A stretch of 64,000 nucleotides of DNA from Bradyrhizobium sp. CB1015 (GTDB taxonomy: Bacteria > Pseudomonadota > Alphaproteobacteria > Rhizobiales > Xanthobacteraceae), in contig NZ_CP104174.1 of the NCBI RefSeq assembly GCF_025200925.1, positions 2,294,001 through 2,358,000 of the forward strand, given 5' to 3'. The translations under genes and the position numbers were made by a program. Below the pieces are notes generated by a model. It searched no databases. It was not told where the DNA came from and saw only the letters and a list, made by a program, of their open reading frames with translations. Of this stretch, positions 38,319-46,217 are shown one piece after another. Each line of letters starts with the position of its first letter. The first letter of the stretch is position 1.

Positions 38319-39245
38319 CTACTGCTGCTTCATTTCGATCCAGGATTTGAGCCCGTAGCGTTCCCAGTTCTTTATCCTGACCATCACAACCCATGCCGCC
38401 TGCACGAACAAAACGCGCAGGTAGCGATTGCCGCGCCTCGAGATTTTGCCGAGGATCGTGCGATCTCCCGTCGAGATCTGCTTGGGCACCAGTCCGAGCC
38501 AGGCGCCGAAGTCGCGGCCTTTGGAGAAGACGTCTCCAGTGCCGATCGCGGCCACCATGGCGCTCGAAATGATCGGCCCAATGCAAGGCGCCGTCATCAG
38601 ACGTGAACATGCCTGATCTCGACGGGCCAGTGCTTCGATCTCGTCGGAGAGGCCATCGATGCGTTGATCCAGCTGGCGCCAGTCGCCTGCTAACTCCTCG
38701 ATGACACGCAACATGCGTGACGACAGCGCATCGGAGCGGTTCGCAAGGATGGTAGGCAGTTCGGTGCGCAAGAAGCCGATGCCCTGGCGCACGGCGATCC
38801 CGCGTTCCAGCATGAAGGCGCGAATCTGGTTGATGATGCCGGTGCGTTGCGACACCGGCCGCTCGCGCACCCCGTGCAGCGCCTGCAGATCCAATTGCTC
38901 CACGGTCTTGGTCGCCACGAACTTCATCGTCGGGCGCTGCACGGCTTCGGCATCATTGAAGTCGTTCTTCTGTCCCTTGCTATACGGGCGGACATATTTG
39001 GCCGGCATCAACCTGGCATCGTGACCAAACGATGCGAGTTTGCGGCTCAGGTGATGTGCGCCGACGCAGGCTTCCGTGCCGATCGGGCGAGGCGCTATAT
39101 TGGCGAGCCGCGCTTCCACTTGGCCACGCGACCACTTTTGCCGCAGCACGATGGCGCCGCGCACATCGTGGCCCACGACGTGGAACGAGTTCTTGCCGAT
39201 GTCGATGCCGATCACGGCGATCGCGGTATTGCGTGTCTGAGACAT
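38319..39245 (-). CDS. IS110-family transposase, C-terminally truncated
   Basis: A 308-aa DEDD/serine-type IS110 transposase. The N-terminal RuvC-like domain (VIGIDIGKNSFHVVGHD, IGTEACVGAHHLSRKL, KGQKNDFNDAEAV) and the C-terminal transposase_20 domain (SRLMTAPCIGPIISSAMVAA, FGAWLGLVPKQIS, RRGNRYLRVLFVQAA) are present with the catalytic Ser region. Full members run about 340 aa and end with a NKLARIAW-type segment, which is missing here after SWIEMKQQ. AAGGAGC precedes ATG 39245. The 3' truncation suggests an inactive copy. Confidence 0.85.
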   Translation of the reverse strand: MSQTRNTAIAVIGIDIGKNSFHVVGHDVRGAIVLRQKWSRGQVEARLANIAPRPIGTEACVGAHHLSRKLASFGHDARLMPAKYVRPYSKGQKNDFNDAEAVQRPTMKFVATKTVEQLDLQALHGVRERPVSQRTGIINQIRAFMLERGIAVRQGIGFLRTELPTILANRSDALSSRMLRVIEELAGDWRQLDQRIDGLSDEIEALARRDQACSRLMTAPCIGPIISSAMVAAIGTGDVFSKGRDFGAWLGLVPKQISTGDRTILGKISRRGNRYLRVLFVQAAWVVMVRIKNWERYGLKSWIEMKQQ

Positions 39246-39584
39246 GGCGTGCTCCTTGTCTTTAGCCCCTTGCCAGCTTCGCTTGCTGGCGGGGCAGGAG
39301 CACGGCCGGACCATCCCATTAGCGGACCCACATCGGACAGCGAACGTACGGCATTTCCACGGGAACCGGCTCCTTGGAGCTGAGTGTGATCCTATCCTCT
39401 CCGGAGATTTTCACGTCGAATGCTACGTCTGAAACCGCGACACCGTCCGAGCACGACGCAATCACTTTCACATTCGGCCCGAAATCTGCCGGTTTGCTTT
39501 CCCCAGACGATTAGACCGCCGCGTAGAGATTGGAATCTTGCTTGAACGCAGCTGACGCTCATCCGTTCTTACCCGCCGTCCAGA
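39246..39584. other. IS110 upstream flank and gene-poor gap
   Basis: The 5' flank of the IS110 transposase, where IS110-group elements may encode their bridge RNA; I cannot delimit such an RNA or the element end by eye. A possible 50-aa - strand frame lies inside (annotated separately). Otherwise nothing is seen before the cyclase gene end at 39585. Confidence 0.4.
39319..39471 (-). CDS. Possible small protein or gene fragment
   Basis: A 50-codon frame from a GTG at 39471 reading MKVIASCSDGVAVSDVAFDV, then KISGEDRITLSSKEPVPVEM and PYVRCPMWVR. The composition (alternating hydrophobic, beta-like) is protein-like and the frame continues open upstream without a start, so it may be the 3' end of a broken gene. 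No ribosome site and no family recognised. Confidence 0.3.
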   Translation of the reverse strand: MKVIASCSDGVAVSDVAFDVKISGEDRITLSSKEPVPVEMPYVRCPMWVR

Positions 39585-41478
39585 CTAATTGAGCCCGGCC
39601 TTGAGAACGCCTTCGACCAGGTAGGCGCGGTGCGCCGGATTTTGAAAGCGCGAACCGAATGTCGCTGCGTCGAAGAAGGGATTGAGGCGTAGGACAGCGT
39701 CTCGCTCCCGTGCGGCTTCCGGCAGGCGGCCCAATTGAGCGAAGGTGGCGGCCAGCACAGTATGGACGAAAGGGTTTTCGGGGAATCGAGCGCTGGTACG
39801 CGCCAACAGACGCAGCGCATCGTCATGGCGTCGCTGCTCGTAGTAGGCGAGGCCAAGATCAAACAGCGCAGCGACCGGCGGAAGCGGATCGAAGTGAAAT
39901 GCGGCCTCGTTCAATTCGATCGATTGGTCGAGGCGGCCGAGCCAAAGGAGCGCGTCGGCCTGGGCCTGAAGGCCCGCGCTGTCACTGGGGTTGAGGGCTA
40001 GCGCACGATCGATCTCGGCAGAAGCCTGCTCGTACTCGGCCCGCGCGAGATGGACAAGGCCGATCACACGGTGCCCAAGAACGGAGTCGGGATCGAGCAT
40101 CAGGGCTTTTCTTCCGAGTTCCAGGGTGCGCTCGAAGGCCGCGTTCGGGTCCTCCGTCCAGCCCTGGTTCGCCATCTCAAAATAAGCCATTCCGCTCCAG
40201 GCATAGGCGTCGGCGTATTTGGAATCGAGCCCAGCTGCCCGCTCGAAAAGTTGACGGGCCTCTCGATTTGCCCCTCGCGTACTGCGCAGAAGCCGTTCGC
40301 GGCCGCGCAGCACCAAGTCATAAGCGTCCAGGCTTTCGGTCGGCTTTGACAAGGCGCGCCGCTGCTCGACCCGGGTCAAGTTGGCGGCGAGCGCACCCGC
40401 GACCTGGCGGGTTACCGAATCCTGCACGGCAAAGACGTCCTTCAGGTCCTCGTCATACTGCTGCGACCAGAGCAGCTTGCCGGTGAGAGCGTCGGTGAGC
40501 TGCACGCTCACCCGGATCCGCTCGCCGGCTCGTCGTACGCTGGCCTCGACAATGTACCGCACGCCGAGTTCCTGGCTGATTTCCGCCGGCCTGGCATTCT
40601 TGCCCTTTAGCGGGAAGACCGCGTTGCGCGACATGACGGTGAGAGACCCATAGCGGCCGAGTGCCGCGATTACGTCCTCCGTGAGACCGTCACTGAAATA
40701 TTCTTGCGAGGGATCGCCACTCAAATTGACGAATGGAAGAACCGCGATGCCGGGCCGCGACGAGGCGGAGCGGACGGCCGCCGCCGTAGACGCCCTCGTT
40801 GCCCGCTCGGCGTCCGGACGGCCCGATGGCGAAGACCACCACCAGCTGCCGATTCCGAGCGCCACGACGGCTGCCCCCGCGATCATCCAGGCCACCCGGC
40901 TCGGCCGCGCTGTCGCTTTGACCAACTGGCCTGCTGCGCCGCTTCCCGTCGCGTCCGGAGTCCACCGATAGACCCGCACCGGTCGCGCGATGTTCTTGAG
41001 CGATCGCTCGCCGCCGTCCTCGAAGAAGGCGCCCAGCCGGTTGCACACGTCATCGTACACACGGCTCGATGCGCAGAGCCCTCCCGGCCGGCGGCGCGAT
41101 CTCCTGCAGGCGCGCCGCCACGTTCACCCCGTCACCGAAGATGTCGTCGCCATCGATGATGATGTCGCCCTCGTTCACGCCGATGCGAAGGACCATGCGG
41201 CGGTCCTCGGGTACGTTGACGCTCCGCTCGGCCATGGCCGTTTGCAGCTCGATGGCGCAGCTCACTGCGTCGACAGCGCTTGCAAACTCCACCAGCAGTC
41301 CGTCGCCGGTCGTCTTAACGAGCCGGCCGCTGTGCTCAGCGATCTTCGGGTCAACGAGTTCCCGCCGCAGAGCCTTCAACGCCGCCAGCGTGCCGCTCTC
41401 ATCGCCGCCCATCAGGCGGGAGTAGCCGACAACGTCCGCCGCGACGATCGCGGCTAACCTGCGTTGCTCGCGCGCCAA
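39585..41478 (-). pseudogene. Class III adenylate/guanylate cyclase with TPR domain, split by a single-base frameshift
   Basis: The N-terminal frame (41478 to about 41083; TTG start after AGAGG) holds the cyclase domain: LAAIVAADVVGYSRLMGGDE, VKTTGDGLLVEFASAVDAV, DDIFGDGVNVAARL. The C-terminal frame carries the end of that domain (VYDDVCNRLGAFFEDGGERS), a membrane helix (VAWMIAGAAVVALGIGSWWW), a TolB/FlgO-like domain (SRPGIAVLPFVNLSGDPSQE) and TPR repeats. The frames join cleanly as PPAG-GLCASSRVYDD if the T at + strand position 41082 is removed. Without it the protein would be about 630 aa, normal for these rhizobial cyclases. Either a real inactivating mutation or a sequencing error. Confidence 0.85.
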
Positions 41479-41661
41479 AGGGACGGTTCCTCTATATCGC
41501 TGGCCCCGAAGGGTAGAGGCCCCCCGCAATGCGGGCAAGGCCCCAAAATGCGGAGGGCATCCAACGGCCAACAGGACGATTCGCTCCTACTTCTGGCGCC
41601 CTCGGGGAGGGCTCGATATAATGTTTGCGGAGCGCATCCGGCCGCGGGCCAAGAGGATGTC

Positions 41662-42120
41662 ATGATCCGTCGTCGCGCTAGCTTTGCCTTCTCACTTGTT
41701 GGGCTGCTTATCGCAACATCGATTGCCATGGCACAATCGGTGCAGCCCACGTCACTGCGTTTGGTGCTCAAGGGTTACGACCCCGTCGCCTACTTCATGG
41801 ATGGCAAGCCCACTCCGGGGAAACCCGAATACGAAGCCGTCTACGACGAGGCGCGCTATCGCTTCGCTTCGGCTCAGCATCTCGAACTGTTCAAGGCCGA
41901 CCCGGACCGCTATGCGCCGCAATATGCGGGCTCGTGCGCCGCCGCGGTTGCGGCGGGCGTGAAGATCGAAGCGGACCCGGAACACTGGCTGATCGTCGAC
42001 GGCCAGCTGTTCGTCTTTGCCGGCGCAGCCGGCGTCGGCAAAATGCGTGCCGATCCGGCCGCGATGATCGCCAAGGGACGGGAAAACTGGAGAGCCCTCG
42101 CCGACGCGCCGTATCGCTAA
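41662..42120 (+). CDS. YHS-domain secreted protein
   Basis: A 152-aa protein: signal peptide (SFAFSLVGLLIATSIAMA, cleaved after AQ), then a YHS-type domain: LVLKGYDPVAYFMDGKPTPG, YRFASAQHLELFKADPDRYA, PQYAGSCAAAVAAG. In this family the motif forms a small metal-associated domain; the sequence ends with a KIEADPEHWLIVDGQLFVFA block seen in many rhizobial homologues. AGAGGA precedes ATG 41662; the longer frame upstream lacks features. Metal or heme handling in the periplasm is suggested for relatives but unproven here. Confidence 0.85.
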   Translation: MIRRRASFAFSLVGLLIATSIAMAQSVQPTSLRLVLKGYDPVAYFMDGKPTPGKPEYEAVYDEARYRFASAQHLELFKADPDRYAPQYAGSCAAAVAAGVKIEADPEHWLIVDGQLFVFAGAAGVGKMRADPAAMIAKGRENWRALADAPYR

Positions 42121-42336
42121 CGCTTAAGGCATTTTCCACGTTGAGTGAATCCTGGAGGATACATCCACCATCGCTCGCGGCGCCCCTCAGGCTGAGCGCT
42201 GCACGTTGTTGCCAATCAGCACTTGACGACCATGGACTGGCTGACGTGGTTGTTCACGCCGGCGCGACGGCGCGCCGTTGCCGTCATCGCCCGTCCGTCT
42301 CGTAGACGCGAACAGCAGAGAGTGGCCGAAGGTCCC

Positions 42337-42614
42337 CTACAAGCGGTCCCATATCCAGACTGCAATGTTCTGAGCGGTCGGGTTCTCGAGCCCCGCGACG
42401 TCGTTCAGGCATCTGTGATCCAGCGCGCCGACGATGTCGGCAAAACCTTTTTCAAGATCGAAAAAATCCACGACGAAACCGGTGTGAGGGTCCACCGGTC
42501 CCTCAGCTGAACTTCGACCAGGTAAGAATGGCCGTGCAGCCGGCTGCACCGGTGGGTTTCGGGCACGCCTGGCAGCCAGTGGGCCGCCGCAAACTTGAAC
42601 GCCTGCAACTTCAT
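42337..42614 (-). pseudogene. Remnant of QueD/6-pyruvoyl-tetrahydropterin synthase
   Basis: The start MKLQAFKFAAAHWLPGVPET, then HRCSRLHGHSYLVEVQL, is a good QueD N-terminus with zinc-binding His residues. The frame then shifts near 42501-42506, continuing in another frame as GPVDPHTGFVVDFFDLEKGF and ALDHRCLNDVAGLENPTAQN. It stops after WIWDRL, before the expected conserved C-terminal ETP motif. So the gene has a one-base deletion and a lost 3' end. Loss of a queuosine/folate-pathway copy is implied only for this locus. Confidence 0.8.
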
Positions 42615-42718
42615 CTGGCGTCCTGACCGATGTCGTAAAATGGCGCGCCTGAAGAAATTCGAACTGCAACCCTTCCCCCCCGCATTCGTAGAATTGGGGG
42701 GCAGCGGAGGGCCGGAGT

Positions 42719-42805
42719 TGGCCCGCTTGCGAAGTTGCGCCTCGGCGGTCGGAAGTCCGCTCGTTGAGCCAGGGCGGACCAGATTTGCTTAACCTGAGTT
42801 CTTCG
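42719..42805 (+). repeat. 87-bp dispersed repeat, copy A
   Basis: Matches 46123-46209 in reverse complement over 87 bp with nine mismatches by eye and no gaps. Core: GGCGGTCGGAAGTCCGCTCG at 42744-42763. Its 3' edge (GAGTTCTTCG) abuts the LigD remnant, so it may mark a recombination point. The motif style is familiar from Bradyrhizobium intergenic repeats. Confidence 0.7.
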
Positions 42806-42960
42806 AGGCGGGCGAGATCGGCTCCGATGTCTTCTGTGCCGCCTGCCGGATGGGACTAGAAGGCATCGTCTCAAAGCACCGCGAGCGACCGTATCGAGGC
42901 GGGCGGCAGAAGGATTGGATTAAAGGAAAAGAACCAACAGCATCCTGCGATGGAGCGGGA
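42806..42960 (+). pseudogene. LigD-type ATP-dependent DNA ligase fragment
   Basis: In one + frame: GEIGSDVFCAACRMGLEGIV, then SKHRERPYRGGRQKDWIKGK. EGIVSK and DWIK are motifs IV/V of the ligase domain of NHEJ LigD. Both sides are missing: a repeat borders the 5' edge and unrelated sequence follows. No start codon context. A fossil of an NHEJ ligase gene. Confidence 0.78.
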
Positions 42961-43126
42961 GCTTTAAAGCGGCCATGGCGGCCGGGAGGGGCGATTGTCT
43001 TGGCGACTAGTGGGAAGATACAAGCGCCGCCACCGTGAATGCCAATATGCACGCAGCAGCCAATGACCAAAGGGCAATCGCAATCTGCTTAGGCATGTCA
43101 AACCGTTCCCATTAGGCGTACACGGT

Positions 43127-43303
43127 TCAGCGTATTCGAATAACACGGCGCCGGCCTCGGCGCGGTCGCAATTGCGCTAGGCGCTCTTCGAGCATGCTTT
43201 TTCTCTTAAGCAGGATCGTCGCCAGCTTCGCATGGACATCTTTCCGCAATAACCAAAGCTCATCGGCGGAAAGGTTGTACAGCAATTGCTCCTGTTGCTT
43301 CAT
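43127..43303 (-). CDS. Small H-NS N-terminal-like protein
   Basis: A 58-aa protein starting MKQQEQLLYNLSADELWLLR, then KDVHAKLATILLKRKSMLEE, ending RRGRRRVIRIR. This looks like the coiled-coil dimerisation part of rhizobial H-NS-like proteins (usual pattern: SVDELWxLHEEVxxxLxxKIxxEKxxLEERL), lacking the C-terminal AT-hook-like DNA-binding domain. The second ATG is preceded by GGAG. It could be a truncated gene or a short H-NS antagonist. An AT-rich ATTTAAAT cluster lies 180 bp upstream. Confidence 0.6.
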   Translation of the reverse strand: MKQQEQLLYNLSADELWLLRKDVHAKLATILLKRKSMLEERLAQLRPRRGRRRVIRIR

Positions 43304-43689
43304 GGTCGTCTCCATCGTTGGAGGACACCCATCCGAGCAAAATTAACATACGAGTTAATTAGGTTCCTTCCGGTCTAATCGCTCGGCAGGACATCTGGGG
43401 ACTTGGAACAGGAAAAGATGCCGGAAGCCGTTTCGAGGCATGGGGCCGTGGGGCGCCAAGCAGTTCTATTTTATCTTTACATTTAAATACTTTGCACCAT
43501 TTAAATGTATTTAAATCCAGCATTTAAAATTTATTTTCGCGCGCGATTTCCTCGCCTCAGGACACCTTCTGTGCTTTCACAACCGGAAATGCAAATTTAG
43601 GTTGTGATGCCAGTGAACTAACCCGGAACGGGAGCCTTGTAATGGATGTGACCTACGCCTTGGATTGGCCCCGACGATGTTGCACGTCG
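43304..43689. other. AT-rich intergenic stretch
   Basis: No gene. It contains the promoter side of the H-NS-like gene and, at 43481-43529, an unusually AT-rich block with repeated ATTTAAAT palindromes in an otherwise GC-rich chromosome. Downstream it runs into a LysR gene remnant. Confidence 0.5.
43481..43529. repeat. Cluster of ATTTAAAT palindromes
   Basis: ATTTAAAT occurs at 43481-43488, 43499-43506 and 43509-43516, with ATTTAAAA at 43522-43529. Four copies in 49 bp is striking in a roughly 60% GC region. Candidate binding sites for a nucleoid or AT-rich-binding regulator (H-NS/MucR type). Confidence 0.65.
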
Positions 43690-44055
43690 GCTCCCCAAGA
43701 TCCTTCTGAAATTTCCGCTAATCTACATGGACGGCCGCGCGGACTGGAGCAGCTGGCTGCAAGAGGCTGGCCTCGACGAGGTCGGGCGACACATGAGCCG
43801 CTCCTCAATCGCGCCGGCATGGTGATCAACGCGGCCACGGGCAGGGTATCGCGCCGGCCCGCACCACGCTGGCAGCATGGGACCTCATCCACGGCCACTT
43901 GATGCGGCCTGTTCCGCTGGCACTGCCACTGTCGAAGACCTACTGGATCGTCTGCCCGAAGGCGACTGCGAACTTGCCGAAGATCGTGACCTTTCGTGAT
44001 TGGCTGCTGGCGGAGGCGTCAAACGACCTGTGTCAGCTCAAATCGCTCTTTGGCC
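43690..44055 (+). pseudogene. GcvA-like LysR regulator, C-terminal remnant
   Basis: Pieces in three frames together give the end of a LysR effector domain: PKILLKFPLIYMDGRADWSS and WLQEAGLDEVGRHMSR; then LLNRAGMVINAATG; then GQGIAPARTTLAAWDLIHG and PLALPLSKTYWIVCPKATAN. At least two frameshifts separate them and the DNA-binding half is gone. It ends near LLAEASNDLCQLKSL. Confidence 0.75.
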
Positions 44056-44232
44056 TTAAAAAACGAAGCCGCGGTAATACGAAACTGTTGTACTCGCTCT
44101 TTGAGCTTCGTCGCGATCTTAAGGTCTCGAGAGCTCGGACCCCTCCCCAATGTTGGGATTGCTCGCACCCGACCGGAACAGAAGGCCCCATACTTTTGTT
44201 CAATCGTCGAGGTCCAACAAAGGAGAAGGACC

Positions 44233-44652
44233 ATGATTACTAACAGACTTATGATCGTGGGCGCGGTGCTCGCCTTCAGCACTAGTTCCATCCATGCCGG
44301 TCCCTGCGACACGGTCAGCCGCGATGCAGGATCAGGAAATGTGCCGGGTTATACCGGACAAACTACTGGCTCTACAGCAACGGATTCCACGCAGCATCCA
44401 CCGACATCTTCGATGAGCAAAGCCTCAGAACATACAGCGACGTCATCGGAAGACGCGCAGCGCCAGATGCAGAACCAGCCCACCGCGGCAGAGCAATCAG
44501 CGGCGACCAAGCCTGCACCCTCCGCGCAGCAACCGGATAGGACAGCAGGCACCGTCGAGCAGACCCGTCCGGCGCCTACCGAGCAATCAAAGAAGGCCAC
44601 GGCCGGTGCGGCCGAGCCCGCACCATCTCAGAAAAAGGCGACGGACTGCTAG
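44233..44652 (+). CDS. Secreted low-complexity hypothetical protein
   Basis: A 139-aa protein: signal peptide MITNRLMIVGAVLAFSTSSI, cleaved after HA, then GPCDTVSRDAGSGNVPGYTG and a Ser/Thr/Ala/Gln/Pro-rich tail (PTAAEQSAATKPAPSAQQP) ending KKATDC. It has a Cys near each end. GGAGAAGGA precedes ATG 44233. Proteins with the same start (AGPCxT..DAGSG..PGxTGQTTG) and Gln-rich tail are recurrent in Bradyrhizobium; function unknown. Confidence 0.7.
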   Translation: MITNRLMIVGAVLAFSTSSIHAGPCDTVSRDAGSGNVPGYTGQTTGSTATDSTQHPPTSSMSKASEHTATSSEDAQRQMQNQPTAAEQSAATKPAPSAQQPDRTAGTVEQTRPAPTEQSKKATAGAAEPAPSQKKATDC

Positions 44653-45041
44653 AAGCTCCCAAGCAGAATAAACGCAGGTGTTGTCTCCATGGGAGGCTGC
44701 CGTTTTGAGCTGGTGCGGCCCGTTGCAACGGTTCGCATGATCGTACAATAAGACTGTCCTAAGTTTTGATCGACTGGAGACCTGGTCGTGCACTCCGATT
44801 GCAGGTACATACTAGCTGTGCACTCTTTAAGAGGTTGGCCGCCTGATGTCCGCTCAACATCTAACAGCGGCGGAAAAGCGGAGGTCTCCCGAGGTCGCTA
44901 AAGGGGCCACTTGTAGACATCGCGCGAGCGGTGTGCCTTTCGAGGCACCCGTACTTCGCTTTCCGACCAACGTGCAGCAAGATCAAACGCCCACCCTCAA
45001 AGAGGATGGGCGCGTGGGCGACTTAACGACATGATGACGTC
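44653..45041. other. Intergenic stretch without a gene
   Basis: No supported gene. It contains the terminator hairpin (44988-45012) for the - strand NTF2-like gene; the rest shows short stop-rich frames. Confidence 0.5.
44988..45012 (-). terminator. Rho-independent terminator of the NTF2-like gene
   Basis: Read on the - strand: an 11-bp stem (CGCCCATCCTC paired with GAGGGTGGGCG, one mismatch), a 3-nt TTT loop, then TTTGATCTTG. It sits 29 bp after the stop at 45042. Confidence 0.65.
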
Positions 45042-45520
45042 CTACTTCTTCTCGGCGTTGGCTTCCTTAGCTGGAGGCGGCTTCATGCCGACGGTCAACT
45101 GGCGGATTTTTAAAGCGCCGCCTTCACGTATCTCGATGGCGCCCCAGAACACTGTGACCTTGGTGGCGTCGCCGCTCTTAGGGTCCTTACCGAAGATGTC
45201 GGTCTCGCCGTTGGCAACGACCAGATCGTTGTTGATGACCGACATGTTGCCGACTCTGATCTCAATATGATCGGTGCCGTTCTTGAAGTTGTTTTCGTAT
45301 ACGGTCTTGAGATCGGAAAACACACCGCCCGGGTTGATCTGGACCCCATCCTTTGTATAGAGCGCAGCGACACAGGCCGCGTCTTTCTTGGCGACGCAGT
45401 CGGTGTAGGCGACAGCTAATTTTTCGGCCTCCTGCTTGACCTCATCGGCCAGTGCTGATGCAGAGATGAAAGCGGAAGAACAGAAGAACACAATGCCAAG
45501 AGCAATGAACGTCGCTTCAT
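45042..45520 (-). CDS. SnoaL/NTF2-like secreted protein with an apparent frameshift in its signal peptide
   Basis: The main frame reads ADEVKQEAEKLAVAYTDCVA, KKDAACVAALYTKDGVQINP and NDLVVANGETDIFG, a DUF4440/SnoaL-like domain of about 135 residues. The best start (AGAGGGGAAG then ATG 45520, MKRRSLLLALCSS) is in a different frame. It would join the main frame as LCSS-AFISASALADE if one base were changed within the TTCT-rich tract around 45475-45485. Without the shift, in-frame GTGs at 45548 or 45491 would be needed and lack a ribosome site. So either a sequencing slip, a phase-variable tract or recent decay. Confidence 0.6.
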
Positions 45521-45551
45521 AACAACTTCCCCTCTGGTTGTGATGCACAAT

Positions 45552-45591
45552 TGCATCGCGACGTCCTCCTGACGTAGGACGTCGCGTTGCA
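45552..45591. repeat. 40-bp inverted repeat upstream of the NTF2-like gene
   Basis: Arms CGCGACGTCCT (45557-45567) and AGGACGTCGCG (45576-45586) are perfect over 11 bp with an 8-bp loop; TGCA extends both sides past one mismatch. It starts 32 bp upstream of the likely ATG at 45520, so it is either an operator or a 5' UTR hairpin. Confidence 0.6.
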
Positions 45592-46122
45592 TTTGTTCCG
45601 AGGGGCATTCCTTCGTTAGGCTGTAATACTACCGGCTTGCGAGTATATGCCATTTTGCACGGCTTGGCGCGCGCCAACCTTGATCATCGACGACGGGGGC
45701 GGGCATTCCTCGAGAATGCGGCGAATGCGGTCGGGAAAGACAGGCAAGTTGACGCATGTGACAGATGAAAGCGTCTTACTCGACGCGCGCGATAACCTAC
45801 TTGTTTCATTATCCGGCGGTTCTTCCGATCGTAGCTTCCCGAATTATTGGCGAACCGCATAGGGGCGCGGCACGATAGCGAGCAGCTTTTCTGGAAATTC
45901 TGCGTGATGGCGTGAGGCGCGGAGAGTTGCCGGGAGATGCGGACGCTCGATGCGCTGTCCTCGCATTTCCTAGGTGTTTTGCAGCCCATTCTGAATTTCC
46001 GGTAAGCTGGGCCGCTGATGGTGCTTAACCGGGTGATCGAGGTCGCGTTGCTGCCTTCGTATTGATTTTGCTCCAATCGCTCGAAATCTGCGATATCCGG
46101 GATGACCGCTTCGGGTCAAAAC

Positions 46123-46209
46123 GCGAAGAACTCAGGTTGAACAAGTCTGGTCCGCTTTGGCTCAACGAGCGGACTTCCGACCGCCGAGGCGCGACTTCGC
46201 AGATGGGCC
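46123..46209 (-). repeat. 87-bp dispersed repeat, copy B
   Basis: Reverse-complement match to 42719-42805, nine mismatches over 87 bp. It lies just downstream of the triple-GAF kinase stop (- strand), its edge within 10 bp of that stop. Confidence 0.7.
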
Positions 46210-46217
46210 ATAAGCAA

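Larger units (their letters stand above)
45521..46217. other. Intergenic stretch with two repeats
   Basis: No gene recognised over 700 bp. It holds a 40-bp inverted repeat in the leader of the NTF2-like gene (45552-45591) and copy B of an 87-bp dispersed repeat (46123-46209). Confidence 0.5.
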
